Below are positions 61,901 through 63,897 of a stretch of DNA of 64,000 bases, piece by piece (the stretch's first letter is position 1; every line of letters begins with the position of its first letter). The position numbers and the translations under genes are program-made. The notes beneath the pieces were generated by a model, which saw only the letters and a list, made by a program, of their open reading frames with translations, did not search any database and was not told the origin of the DNA. The DNA is from Apostichopus japonicus (lineage: Eukaryota; Echinodermata; Holothuroidea; Aspidochirotida; Stichopodidae), in contig NC_092566.1 of the NCBI RefSeq assembly GCF_037975245.1, positions 3,784,001-3,848,000 on the forward strand. Reading direction: 5' to 3'.

Positions 61901-63897
61901 AAGTTTTGTAGCTCTGCCACTGTAACTATGCAATGGTAAAGAACTGCACACTGGAAGATTTTCTTTTAATTCAAACCAGGCAGATGAAAAGTTGCTTCAC
62001 TGTCATTCATCTTGGCTAGTAAATAACCTTGACCCAAAAATAAACATGTTATAGATACAACCATAGGACAAATGAGGTCATGTATGGCAAAGGAAAAAAA
62101 CCTCTTAAAAGTTAAAGAGTTTCCTACCAGGGCCACCATTTAATTAGCTGCAGGTATCCCAGAAATAAAACAAACAGAATTAACCAGGACTTCCAGTAGA
62201 GGAATTATGAATAATTCATCTGGTTCTAATTTAGGTATGGTAACAACTGTAGCAAAATATAGATAATGGCAAGAGCTTCCTCTACAGCATAGTCCAGGTA
62301 AAGACTTAGTTCTGACTGATGAATATGGAAGGGGGGGGGGAATTAAATACTTTATGTATCGTTTTGAGATCAAAACAATTGAAGTTGAAAAGTTTTGTAA
62401 TAAAAGTGAAAAGTGAAAAGTAAGCAAGCAAGATGTGAAAGATACAAATCAACAAATCTGTACTGTTTTCCTTTTAAATACGTACAGCTAAAAGTTACCA
62501 ACTTCTGTAGGCTAGGTAGTAAAATGAGAAAAGTGCATGATTTGTATGGAGACAGATAAGAAAGGAAAATAAAGAAAATCAGAAATTCACTCACAGGATA
62601 AACTTGATCGTCAACTTGGCAAGAGCTTCCAACACACTCGGGACAACATTTTCCTTCTGGGACTACGGCAACCTCTCCCTGAGAATTGGATACAAGAAGG
62701 AAACATGGTAAAGAAGGAATTTGATTGGTCACTTGTTTTCAGCTCATTACCATCTTTTCCATCACCCTCTTTAACCCCTCCCAAATCCCCAACCCCACAT
62801 CCAACTATTCCTTAAAATTCATCTAAGTAGTCTGAGAAGGGTGTGAGAGGGGTGTAAGAATGGTGTACTAATAAGGGTGCGAGAGGTATGACAGGTGTGT
62901 GAGAGGGTGGGGTAGGGGTGGGAGAAGAAAAAGTAACTGCAAAATGGAATGTACAACTGCTTGTTTCTGGCTTTCTAATGTGAAATACCTTCAACCTGAT
63001 CTCCTCCTCCACAAAGCATCACCATGCTCTTTTTTTATCACTTTTCAATTCACCCCCTATTCCTAACCCCTCCCTCCCCCTCCCTTTTCGTAATTTTCAA
63101 GCTTAAATGGGATGTAAAGGAGTAAAATATGAATGACACTAGGAGAACATTAAATGCCAATCCACCGTCGAAAGTACAAAATAAAGATAAAAAAAGTCGA
63201 TATAGAATCGACACGGAAAGAATTCATTTTTAGCACTGAGATGATAACATGTTAAATGTTATGAAATATCTGTGAATGCCATTTATGTTTAGCGCCCGAC
63301 TTTTAAAGAGTTCAAACATTTTTGAACCGATGTACGAAATCCAACAGAGGTGCCGCCACTCGATGATAAGAGGAAGCACATGTACATAAATAAAGGAAAT
63401 TGTTGAAAAATCATAAAAAGTACATGGTACCATATGGAGTTATTTACCAAATGTTCTTCAAGTAATGACCTATATTACAACGATACGAATGACAGCCCAA
63501 GGTAAGAGGACCCCACCACTTTCCAGGTATGTACAAGAAACCAAGTCCCAGACAAAACCCATCACATCAACTGCCAACATTCCCCCTACCCCACCCCCAC
63601 CCCACCCCCCTCTTCCGTACTAAGATTCTGTACGGCTGAATTAACCTTTCAAAATGCATCTTTTACTTCCTATCATGCATCAAAACTTGTTCATTTTCGG
63701 GGAGAAGGAGAAGGCATTTCGAGAAGGCATTTCGAGGAGAAGGCATTTATGTGACTCTCTCACCTGTCTGCATATTAATGGTGGACAGTCCACGACGAAG
63801 CAACGGACTACCCCGTTGTTGCATATACACTTTGCACACTTTAAAGGATTCCATTCTTGGGAATGGTGATAGGTTATACCTCTATATGTACATGATC
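7372..63897 (-). CDS. FRAS1: FRAS1 ortholog, 60 coding exons (5' end outside window)
   Basis: FRAS1 is a giant type I membrane and extracellular-matrix protein. With FREM1 and FREM2 it links epithelium to the underlying mesenchyme below the basement membrane. Every join keeps frame, giving 3,817 codons plus stop in the window. Approximate product positions are VWC domains 1-251, 14 furin-like repeats 251-926, 12 CSPG repeats 926-2370, 5 Calx-beta domains 2370-3017, membrane-proximal region 3018-3632, furin-type RFRR site near 3655-3658, transmembrane helix near 3714-3733, and a tail of about 85 residues ending GTEV. I recall human FRAS1 as about 4,008 residues with 6 VWC, 14 FU, 12 CSPG and 5 Calx-beta domains. 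The missing part should therefore be the signal peptide and two VWC domains. FREM1-3 lack the VWC and FU blocks, so FRAS1 is the clear choice. The promoter is not in the window. Confidence 0.95.
7855..7866 (-). other. Furin-type cleavage site RFRR in FRAS1
   Basis: SRFRR followed by S fits the R-x-(K/R)-R rule for proprotein convertases. It lies about 55 residues before the transmembrane helix, where cleavage would release the ectodomain to the matrix. Cleavage itself is inferred. Confidence 0.65.
8315..8461 (-). CDS. FRAS1: FRAS1 exon 59 (membrane-proximal region)
   Basis: Reads DRGNPDAIQKTYNDVPFDAH, then STQQYLTVSEMPGVDGFTMQ and VDPLYK. Length is 147 nt, phase 0-0. Confidence 0.94.
9228..9433 (-). 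CDS. FRAS1: FRAS1 exon 58 (membrane-proximal region)
   Basis: Reads QTIYGRVLWNPDQDLDQAYK, then KLYICTGKDGYSPYYDPSG and YNNGPQFGCMQDTKNLKSRF. It is highly conserved in FRAS1. Phase 1 in, 0 out. Confidence 0.95.
9663..9829 (-). CDS. FRAS1: FRAS1 exon 57 (membrane-proximal region)
   Basis: Reads FVVPIAFQQTNRPVPVVYSL, then NNEKVFLMNPNEASISLQD and GAFSKG. PIAFQQTNRPVPVVYSLNTE is among the most conserved stretches of FRAS1. Confidence 0.95.
10538..10650 (-). CDS. FRAS1: FRAS1 exon 56 (membrane-proximal region)
   Basis: Reads DYSGDYIIELLPCSVTTTQA, then DGPPVCTAHIPEK. Length is 113 nt, phase 0 in, 2 out. The DYSG..Y..ELLPC and CTAH pieces match vertebrate FRAS1 well. Confidence 0.91.
10800..11405. 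repeat. Degenerate TTCAA/CAATC satellite, about 600 bp
   Basis: Pentamer-like units (TTCAA, CCAAT) fill the interval. From about 11170 they form longer units (CAATCCATTCCTTTCAATAT). The tract ends about 6 bp from the donor of exon 55. Confidence 0.9.
11413..11573 (-). CDS. FRAS1: FRAS1 exon 55 (membrane-proximal region)
   Basis: Reads GMFVLSHHTLPEFESRVVPP, then FDLELLWNEGSYDSPQQLWR and ATSDYNLK. It ends in phase 0 before GTATGA, right beside the TTCAA repeat tract. Confidence 0.92.
11815..11942 (-). CDS. FRAS1: FRAS1 exon 54 (membrane-proximal region)
   Basis: Reads TILWRAGLETDSVLSGRLQV, then RIRIGDDGNMIIDFKTTTKF. It takes 2 nt from exon 53 to form Gln and leaves 1 nt. Not covered by an ATG-started open frame. 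Confidence 0.91.
12194..13113 (-). CDS. FRAS1: FRAS1 exon 53 (largest exon, FRAS1/FREM membrane-proximal region)
   Basis: A 920-nt exon starting PCDPQFPDYSMTGTICEQAG and ending in an EMEFSFFYQ-like strand. It includes NIHYSWEVAMPTD, FHVRCVAQPYDKYGRPG and LKSCTWTFDTYYHMTELIDL. I know of no named domain here, but this block is conserved in FRAS1/FREM2-type proteins after the Calx-beta domains. Confidence 0.94.
13409..13680 (-). CDS. FRAS1: FRAS1 exon 52 (Calx-beta 5 end and linker)
   Basis: Reads VESVDAEVEILYNEDREWHE, then FSVVLGPDEPINALLGPVSV and VTIIDEQAAGSIVLP. It ends ITIT-like (VCIT) in phase 0 before GTAAG. Confidence 0.92.
14186..14386 (-). CDS. FRAS1: FRAS1 exon 51 (Calx-beta 5)
   Basis: Reads PMLQFQQMAYSVREPSRPDQ, then VAVTIVRTGDRNRTSQVRLS and SGVDYEPYSNVLIFDPG. 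Length is 201 nt, phase 1-1. Confidence 0.93.
14665..14821 (-). CDS. FRAS1: FRAS1 exon 50 (Calx-beta 4 end)
   Basis: Reads VKNCSVRLMEDSTYEPDEQF, then LVRLSDAEGNEFCKASIG and AIVTITDREDG. YEPDEQF is the acidic Calx-beta motif. Confidence 0.92.
15154..15359 (-). CDS. FRAS1: FRAS1 exon 49 (Calx-beta 4)
   Basis: Reads PTMQFSTVKVTVEEQLGVVH, then VARIGDLSYSSSVVCYTRQ and FRIVFLPGER. Phase 1 in, 0 out. Confidence 0.92.
15600..15890. repeat. C-rich duplicated block, period about 180 bp
   Basis: ACTCCATTCTCATTATNCCC, then CTCCCTGTA and CCCTACACCCC occur in the same order from about 15600 and again from about 15780. It lies in a C-rich intron between exons 48 and 49. Confidence 0.75.
16047..16191 (-). 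CDS. FRAS1: FRAS1 exon 48 (Calx-beta 3 end)
   Basis: Reads VCRITIVDDTASPRMEGNE, then TFLVYLSSAMGSALSAP. EGNETF replaces the usual E-x-x-E-x-F acidic motif. It ends in phase 1. Confidence 0.92.
16726..16937 (-). CDS. FRAS1: FRAS1 exon 47 (Calx-beta 3)
   Basis: Reads SLIYLPHHEYIFNENAGTVE, then EVIRQGSDLSHTSMVWC and GEDFVPSASQLTFRPQQTVE. The acceptor at CACAG (not the AG two bases on) is the one that keeps frame with exon 46. Confidence 0.92.
17470..17593 (-). CDS. FRAS1: FRAS1 exon 46 (Calx-beta 2 end)
   Basis: Reads LIDDALYENEEDFQVALAMP, then RQSRATVVIDGPND. YENEEDF is the acidic Calx-beta motif. Confidence 0.92.
18019..18188 (-). CDS. FRAS1: FRAS1 exon 45 (Calx-beta 2 middle)
   Basis: Reads DVSKTVTAICFTIPGSATGS, then ESGSDYKARGMDLEYQVVF and GVRKASCDVK. 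It ends in phase 0 before GTACGG. Confidence 0.92.
18649..18729 (-). CDS. FRAS1: FRAS1 exon 44 (Calx-beta 2 start)
   Basis: An 81-nt exon reading PTIQFEESVMHVNESSGFIF, then APLIRTG. Phase 1-1. It matches the strand A/B start of the other Calx-beta copies. Confidence 0.9.
19714..19879 (-). CDS. FRAS1: FRAS1 exon 43 (Calx-beta 1 end)
   Basis: Reads VQFEEREDTKICTVIINDDT, then YEDEEEFIVALDTPAYALLG and AVVAINDIED. YEDEEEF matches the acidic Calx-beta motif. Confidence 0.92.
20044..20240 (+). mobile_element. SINE family B, truncated body
   Basis: Matches 38611-38796 almost base for base (GTGCGCCGGTTTGTGGCTGC, GGGAAGTCCCCC, CAAT/GACCAGGG). Head and tail are missing. It lies in the intron between exons 42 and 43, antisense to FRAS1. 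Confidence 0.85.
20309..20410 (-). CDS. FRAS1: FRAS1 exon 42 (Calx-beta 1 middle)
   Basis: Reads YSIVLCRTEPGSATSASS, then ARPGLNDYVEHAGQ, the C-R-T..G-x-D-Y-x-x core of FRAS1 Calx-beta domains. Length is 102 nt, phase 0-0. Confidence 0.91.
21008..21234 (-). CDS. FRAS1: FRAS1 exon 41 (CSPG 12 end, Calx-beta 1 start)
   Basis: Reads EDIDNGVVRYVLDTELDSVT, then RFVFDVSDTAPNVVSGTVF. Calx-beta 1 begins WALIHFEKAVYNVSEQQGS, followed by VTVKRTGNLNQ. This exon marks the change from CSPG to Calx-beta domains. Confidence 0.92.
21646..21796 (-). CDS. FRAS1: FRAS1 exon 40 (CSPG repeat 12)
   Basis: Reads ALGVITDRNLQTMDTDTEDR, then LYTVTSPPRHGYLESSLEVG and ITIFTQ. It ends in phase 1. Confidence 0.92.
22418..22690. 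repeat. Three tandem copies of the FRAS1 exon 39 donor region, about 85-95 bp each
   Basis: ACTTACCCTGTCATCAAGAT occurs at 22463, 22561 and 22649, each preceded by ATCAGAATC..TCACACAA and ACATCAGTT. Only the right-most copy (22649) continues into the full exon. The other two hold the last 9-30 bases of the exon plus a complete GTAAG donor. Confidence 0.85.
22655..22747 (-). CDS. FRAS1: FRAS1 exon 39 (CSPG 11 end, CSPG 12 start)
   Basis: Reads AFQITIMPVDDGTPRIVTN, then LGLGYLDYLDDR. Length is 93 nt, phase 0-0. Two partial copies of its 3' end lie in the following intron. Confidence 0.9.
22871..23296 (-). mobile_element. LINE 3' end (CR1/L2-type), broken
   Basis: On the minus strand the sequence encodes LHWLPIRERINYKLLLMVFK, then CMHNVGPSSL, and after a stop or frame break APCLWNSLPEHVKM and ALKTYLFTKAYMV followed by a stop. 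These are the C-terminal landmarks of CR1/L2-type reverse transcriptase proteins. The tail TTGGCGCTATATAAAAATAT and (ATT)n follows. Internal stops show it is dead. It lies in the intron between exons 38 and 39. Confidence 0.82.
23483..23731 (-). CDS. FRAS1: FRAS1 exon 38 (CSPG repeat 11)
   Basis: Reads EDVVMFTVFQHPLHGTIDYL, then VTFTMSDIYENRVSYNHDG and FEFTVSDGRN. Length is 249 nt, phase 0-0. Confidence 0.93.
24434..24507 (+). pseudogene. tRNA-like sequence (Ala-like), decayed
   Basis: GGGCTTGAAAGTTCATTTGG, TAGAGTATCCGACCCTGCAT and a T-arm-like CACAGTTTCAATCCCA follow the order of a tRNA with a TGC anticodon position. The acceptor stem does not pair and TTTTTTT follows, so this is a tRNA pseudogene or SINE-head remnant in an intron. 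Confidence 0.4.
24570..24710 (-). CDS. FRAS1: FRAS1 exon 37 (CSPG 10 end, CSPG 11 start)
   Basis: Reads VTQTFYINISPVDDSLPLVT, then VRVQEGVRKTITEFELKAQD. Length is 141 nt, phase 0-0. Not covered by an ATG-started open frame. Confidence 0.9.
25018..25322 (-). CDS. FRAS1: FRAS1 exon 36 (CSPG repeat 10)
   Basis: Reads EDRIPPRMLANRPLVVDEGG, then FTQADLAARNLVYVHTS and SFIFSVSDGTND. The donor GTGAGA at 25016-25017 joins SDGTND to VTQTFYINI of exon 37. Confidence 0.93.
25545..25664 (-). CDS. FRAS1: FRAS1 exon 35 (CSPG 9 end)
   Basis: Reads YINYVHNVTDAAGTTIFKFS, then VVDPEGNRLIDESFIITIN. Length is 120 nt, phase 1-1. Confidence 0.92.
25867..26055 (-). CDS. FRAS1: FRAS1 exon 34 (CSPG repeat 9)
   Basis: Reads STTLITADILIVTDIDSEDV, then LIYTLEKDVTIGSLRYIQGG and RRRTFTQGDIDNG. 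It carries the FTQGDI landmark. Length is 189 nt, phase 1-1. Confidence 0.92.
26056..29174. other. Intron, 3.1 kb, mostly a DNA transposon insertion
   Basis: The intron holds a Harbinger-like element (26485-28914). Without it, the intron would be about 690 bp, in line with neighbouring introns. No host coding sequence seen. Confidence 0.75.
26485..28914. mobile_element. Non-autonomous PIF/Harbinger-like DNA transposon, 2,430 bp
   Basis: The ends are inverted repeats. The left end reads GGGAAGCCTCGCAAATCTAA then CCGCC, and the reverse complement of the right end is the same for 25 bases. After a 3-base difference, both continue TCCGGGCCGG. The element is flanked by TAA at 26482-26484 and 28915-28917. 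A 3-bp TWA target duplication and G-rich termini are typical of PIF/Harbinger elements. No open frame over about 85 codons lies inside, so no transposase or Myb-like gene is present. Confidence 0.85.
29175..29355 (-). CDS. FRAS1: FRAS1 exon 33 (CSPG 8 end, CSPG 9 start)
   Basis: Reads DVLNELVVYIHDGTDIPSD, then LHIIIGLVSDETPRVTVNRG. It ends in phase 1 before GTATGT. Confidence 0.92.
29960..30196 (-). CDS. FRAS1: FRAS1 exon 32 (CSPG repeat 8)
   Basis: Reads NNDEEPVIFMEQLLVEEGQG, then LYASDLDTPSDQLTFEVVAP and PPTHGTLRRL. Length is 237 nt, phase 0-0. Confidence 0.93.
30778..30968 (-). CDS. FRAS1: FRAS1 exon 31 (CSPG 7 end)
   Basis: Reads AGSERTGAGQPIAVFSVQDL, then IDGHIFYVQSDHTN and GFLFHVTDGVNNSPPQIFNI. 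Acceptor GGTACAG; donor GTAAGG. Confidence 0.9.
31415..31547 (-). CDS. FRAS1: FRAS1 exon 30 (CSPG repeat 7)
   Basis: Reads VDEGARESLNTAHIRATDVD, then IIISVPPSFGFLENIGP. Its VDEGARE directly completes the NFE end of exon 29, as expected for the start of a CSPG repeat. Confidence 0.91.
32007..32169 (-). CDS. FRAS1: FRAS1 exon 29 (CSPG 6 end, CSPG 7 start)
   Basis: Reads YMAVGEIRSQPVNEILLLNI, then FSIEVTPVNDQRPVVTVAD. It starts by completing an Arg codon from exon 28 and ends in phase 0 at GAG before GTACAT. Confidence 0.91.
32528..32927 (-). CDS. FRAS1: FRAS1 exon 28 (CSPG 5 end, CSPG 6)
   Basis: Reads GDTFTKQEIVESTFHYVHDG, then NFVVEVSDGQQSSSLTATIF. CSPG 6 follows with TTLFMQLEENSNKTI and VPNYGKIQRR. 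Length is 400 nt, phase 1 in, 2 out. Confidence 0.93.
33270..33502. repeat. Degenerate tandem repeat (ACAAAGGATAACAATACAA-type)
   Basis: Repeated blocks such as ACAAAGGATAACAATACAA (33302 and 33377) and GTACTA..TGTAAAG.TCAGTA (33322 and 33429) fill most of the intron next to exon 27. Confidence 0.7.
33543..33803 (-). CDS. FRAS1: FRAS1 exon 27 (CSPG 4 end, CSPG 5 start)
   Basis: Reads TDVFPDGNTVGPFPFNITIL, then NPVIHVERGGHVPIRTTV and VVDLDTPGSRLVFTVVKPPQ. Phase 1-1. Confidence 0.92.
34080..34335 (-). CDS. FRAS1: FRAS1 exon 26 (CSPG repeat 4)
   Basis: Reads VREGEVTPITANLLTYTDPD, then FSQADINAGKIIYRPP and SLTFMFHFM. These are the F-x-Q-x-D-I-N-x-G-x-I-x-Y landmarks of the CSPG repeat. Confidence 0.92.
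34506..34628 (-). CDS. FRAS1: FRAS1 exon 25 (CSPG 3 end, CSPG 4 start)
   Basis: Reads VSDTGSPPNILADQMFNIAV, then DNDEPPRLLPGIPEPLGLL. Length is 123 nt, phase 0-0. No ATG-started open frame covers it; it is supported by splice sites and fit to its neighbours. Confidence 0.88.
35226..35404 (-). CDS. FRAS1: FRAS1 exon 24 (CSPG repeat 3, second part)
   Basis: Reads EVLMILPIPETGLEEGWED, then YRFRQGDVDEGRIFYQSNG and the TDYFMFEV strand. It replaces the usual F-x-Q-x-D-I motif with FRQGDVDEG. Confidence 0.91.
35797..35956 (-). CDS. FRAS1: FRAS1 exon 23 (CSPG repeat 3, first part)
   Basis: Reads DNRGPILVNNIQAQVQEGD, then LLKAKDVDSDDRLLVYTLTP. It has the typical start of a CSPG repeat with D-x-D. 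Confidence 0.92.
36357..36827. repeat. Tandem repeat, about 94 bp x 5, next to the exon 22 donor
   Basis: Units start ATATGCATAAATATTTGGAA near 36357, 36448, 36543, 36639 and 36733 and carry ATCCAGATAT, GTCTCAACTA and ACATAGGTAAC in order. The last unit ends about 5 bp from the donor GT of exon 22 (36832-36833). Confidence 0.88.
36834..37513 (-). CDS. FRAS1: FRAS1 exon 22 (CSPG repeats 1 and 2)
   Basis: A 680-nt exon holding two complete CSPG (NG2-like) repeats. The first runs from NIHPPTLVVNGSITTEIGG to the SIKVSDRQ strand. The second starts PPVVTRNEPLVVEEGEIAQI and ends LLQVSDGYNVVNILFNIHIL. Signature pieces include PPNNGQLL, PKHGRLLRL and HYAHDGSE. Confidence 0.94.
37702..37842 (-). CDS. 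FRAS1: FRAS1 exon 21 (furin-like repeat 14)
   Basis: Reads CPPNCEECHTPDSCITC, then DICVTNCGHSSFPNSETGLC. It is the last FU module. Length is 141 nt, phase 1-1, joining exon 22 through a split Ala codon. Confidence 0.91.
38478..38855 (+). mobile_element. tRNA-derived SINE, family B, near full length
   Basis: The head has TGGTCCAGTGGTTAAGGC (A-box type) and ACAGGTTCGAGCCCTGG (B-box type). A conserved body (GTGCGCCGGTTTGTGGCTGC, CCCCAGGGGACACG) follows, and the tail is TTGCGCTATATAAGAACTG plus (ATT)n. A truncated copy of the body is at 20044-20240. It lies in the intron between exons 20 and 21, antisense to FRAS1. Confidence 0.88.
38910..39050 (-). CDS. FRAS1: FRAS1 exon 20 (furin-like repeat 13)
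   Basis: Reads CGSNCASCTSLFSCTSC, then GEFCVSDCGPGYYSEPIS. Length is 141 nt, phase 1-1. Confidence 0.92.
39789..39929 (-). CDS. FRAS1: FRAS1 exon 19 (furin-like repeat 12)
   Basis: Reads CDWSCNACNGPLPNDCVEC, then GTCVSACGPGYHQTDGQC. Length is 141 nt, phase 1-1. Confidence 0.92.
40313..40632 (-). mobile_element. tRNA-derived SINE, family C, with AT-rich tail
   Basis: On the minus strand the head GGGGTGGCCAATTGGCTAAG (A-box type) and GCTGGTTCGATTCCTGCC (B-box type) opens the element. An AAAGCGCTTTGAGACC..GAGCTATATAAAAAG segment and an (ATT)n-rich tail close it. It lies in the intron between exons 18 and 19, sense to the gene. Confidence 0.8.
40761..40904 (-). CDS. FRAS1: FRAS1 exon 18 (furin-like repeat 11)
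   Basis: Reads CNSDCLECSSPVECLVC, then GECSPQCADQYFLDPLTRMC. Length is 144 nt, phase 1-1. Confidence 0.92.
41498..41641 (-). CDS. FRAS1: FRAS1 exon 17 (furin-like repeat 10)
   Basis: Reads CHYTCRSCSGGGVYECTSC, then FGQCSANCFGGYYNDGGIC. Length is 144 nt, phase 1-1. Confidence 0.92.
41961..42110 (-). CDS. FRAS1: FRAS1 exon 16 (furin-like repeat 9)
   Basis: Reads CSAGCNTCFALHHEYGSTC, then CPGGFPLGDSCVDQCSLGFY. Length is 150 nt, phase 1-1, found from splice sites and the Cys pattern. Confidence 0.9.
42452..42595 (-). CDS. FRAS1: FRAS1 exon 15 (furin-like repeat 8)
   Basis: Reads CHPSCGNCRGPNENQCTSC, then GRCRQGCPNSKFPSPLGYC. Length is 144 nt, phase 1-1. Confidence 0.92.
43421..43561 (-). CDS. 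FRAS1: FRAS1 exon 14 (furin-like repeat 7)
   Basis: Reads CNPTCLTCSTFEIDGCTSC, then GFCVRQCGDEQYIDGGIC. Length is 141 nt, phase 1-1. Its first 30 or so bases are part of a degenerate tandem repeat that continues into the upstream intron. Confidence 0.92.
43528..43945. repeat. Degenerate tandem repeat, about 90 bp, including the 5' edge of FRAS1 exon 14
   Basis: The junction unit GGAGCAGGTGAGACAAGT..TACAGGCTAT (43533-43565) recurs at about 43718 (GAGACAAGTCGAACTATAAG), 43806 (AGAGCAGGTGAGACATGTC) and 43890 (GGGCAATTTCAGACATTTTA). Each copy is followed by AATAATGAATATTCA- and CACCATAAA-like parts. The copies decay with distance from the exon. Confidence 0.65.
44089..44262 (-). CDS. FRAS1: FRAS1 exon 13 (furin-like repeat 6, with insertion)
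   Basis: Reads CHASCRTCIGPTASDCTSC, then GSCTTACQEGFFESTYGTC. At 174 nt it is the longest FU exon. The extra 11 or so residues (GRPPFYGVVH region) sit between the fourth conserved CxxC and the next Cys. Phase 1-1. Confidence 0.91.
   Translation of the reverse strand, partial: LVMHLVGRASALLQVTVLPVSRLHRLSKGAHRFTALSTGHAPQLARKDSLKVLTAHV
44793..44933 (-). CDS. FRAS1: FRAS1 exon 12 (furin-like repeat 5)
   Basis: Reads CHPSCSACLGPGISECLSC, then QGHRCLSNCSVGNYQSR. Length is 141 nt, phase 1-1. Confidence 0.92.
44934..48928. other. Longest plain intron, 4.0 kb, nothing recognised
   Basis: AT-rich sequence with poly-A/T runs (for example a T-rich patch at 47430-47520). I see no exon, tRNA or element with clear termini. 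Its size, against a typical 300-1500 bp elsewhere in the gene, is the only notable point. Confidence 0.6.
48929..49069 (-). CDS. FRAS1: FRAS1 exon 11 (furin-like repeat 4)
   Basis: Reads CDPSCLSCYPDSPYCTSC, then DGRCVSRCSPGFFHASQ. Length is 141 nt, phase 1-1. No ATG-initiated open frame covers it, so it is found only by splice sites and the Cys pattern. Confidence 0.9.
49804..49947 (-). CDS. FRAS1: FRAS1 exon 10 (furin-like repeat 3)
   Basis: Reads CHFSCQFCSGPRIEDCVSC, then QRCVDECGDHFYLRETHC. Length is 144 nt, phase 1-1. Confidence 0.92.
51296..51436 (-). CDS. FRAS1: FRAS1 exon 9 (furin-like repeat 2)
   Basis: Reads CHETCASCSAGTEYHCLTC, then GECLHQCGPGYFNSDGNC. Length is 141 nt, phase 1-1, with acceptor TTACAG on the minus strand. 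Confidence 0.92.
52959..53096 (-). CDS. FRAS1: FRAS1 exon 8 (furin-like repeat 1)
   Basis: Reads QCPPECLSCDEVGCTSCRQH, then DGRCMDGCSVGHF. It has the CxxxCxxC..CxxC..C...C pattern of one FU module. Length is 138 nt, phase 1 at both ends. Confidence 0.92.
53478..53625 (-). CDS. FRAS1: FRAS1 exon 7 (VWC D)
   Basis: Reads DGQSWDVDDCSICSCDQG, then VIDCFISDCPPCPVG and GRCCPECVT. It is the last VWC domain before the furin-like block. It leaves 1 nt, setting the phase kept by all 14 following exons. Confidence 0.92.
53626..56761. other. Intron, 3.1 kb, with a MITE candidate and C-rich tracts
   Basis: No coding exon seen. It contains a TTAA-flanked element (54783-55088) and low-complexity C-rich stretches at 55805-55850 and 56468-56495. 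Confidence 0.65.
54783..55088. mobile_element. MITE candidate with TTAA target duplication
   Basis: TTAA at 54779-54782 precedes AGCAGCATGTTGCG. On the right, TTTTGCATCC-like sequence (reverse complement AGCAGCATTTTGC) ends at 55088 and is followed by TTAA at 55089-55092. The inverted repeats match over roughly 16 of 20 bases. There is no coding capacity. The TTAA target fits piggyBac or Kolobok non-autonomous elements. Confidence 0.55.
56762..56851 (-). CDS. FRAS1: FRAS1 exon 6 (VWC C end, VWC D start)
   Basis: Reads GESLIKREGRCCPECAG, then PSGLCYFEDDIYR. It closes VWC C with CCPEC and opens VWC D. Length is 90 nt, phase 0 at both ends, with donor GTAAGT. Confidence 0.9.
57151..57355. repeat. 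Direct tandem duplication, period 106 bp
   Basis: About 99 bp beginning ATTCACATTAATGTC at 57151 occurs again from 57257 with no difference that I can see, separated by a few bases. This is a recent duplication in the intron between exons 5 and 6. Confidence 0.93.
57910..58043 (-). CDS. FRAS1: FRAS1 exon 5 (VWC C core)
   Basis: Reads APCIVDGERWFSGDLWNV, then ACEFCMCRRGRMECHSAQC, a full VWC first half. It takes 1 nt from exon 4 to make the first Ala codon and ends in phase 0 at AGCTCG before GTAAGC. Confidence 0.92.
58425..58613 (-). mobile_element. tRNA-derived SINE, family A, copy 2 (head truncated)
   Basis: Nearly the same sequence as 413-655, including the short (ATGT)n edge, CCTCCTGCAAGCAGG and GCCGCAAGCTGACCG. 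The tRNA-like head is cut off after the segment matching GGAGTGACTC. It lies in the intron between exons 4 and 5, sense to the gene. Confidence 0.85.
58640..58697 (-). CDS. FRAS1: FRAS1 exon 4 (VWC B end)
   Basis: A 58-nt exon reading GERRITRNSQCCSECVSIE, ending in the CCxEC motif that closes VWC B. It begins after CTAG and ends before GTAAAT, leaving 1 nt. It is too short to stand out alone, but the phase and motif fit both neighbours. Confidence 0.87.
59570..60545. repeat. G-rich minisatellite (GGATAGGGTTGGGTTGAGG-type), about 1 kb
   Basis: Degenerate units of about 18-22 bp (GGGTTGAGGGGATAGGGTTG) repeat across nearly 1 kb of the intron between exons 3 and 4. The plus strand is strongly G-rich, with many GGG/GGGG runs. 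That is the template strand for FRAS1, so the transcript is C-rich here. Confidence 0.92.
60575..60679 (-). CDS. FRAS1: FRAS1 exon 3 (VWC B core)
   Basis: Reads DGASWRLDTCTYCQC, then SGTVTCTQERC, the central Cys cluster of a VWC domain. Length is 105 nt, phase 0. It starts right after the G-rich minisatellite intron in genomic order. Confidence 0.9.
60680..62594. other. Intron, 1.9 kb, no gene
   Basis: AT-rich with C-rich patches near 61320-61370. I see no coding exon or recognisable mobile element. Confidence 0.65.
62595..62678 (-). CDS. FRAS1: FRAS1 exon 2 (VWC A end, VWC B start)
   Basis: Reads GEVAVVPEGKCCPECVG, the CCPEC end of VWC A, then SSCQVDDQVYP, the first Cys of VWC B. Length is 84 nt, phase 0 at both ends. 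Confidence 0.9.
62679..63763. other. Intron, 1.1 kb, no gene
   Basis: Low-complexity T/C-rich and C-rich stretches only (for example 63580-63620). No repeat family or coding segment recognised. Confidence 0.7.
63764..63897 (-). CDS. FRAS1: FRAS1 exon 1 in window (VWC domain A, first half)
   Basis: Reads GSCTYRGITYHHSQEWNP, then CAKCICNNGVVRCFVVDCPP, the typical C-x-x-C-x-C and final CxxxxC spacing of a VWC domain. It starts mid-codon (2 nt), so at least one coding exon lies upstream, outside the window. The acceptor CACAG precedes it; GTGAG follows. Confidence 0.9.
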
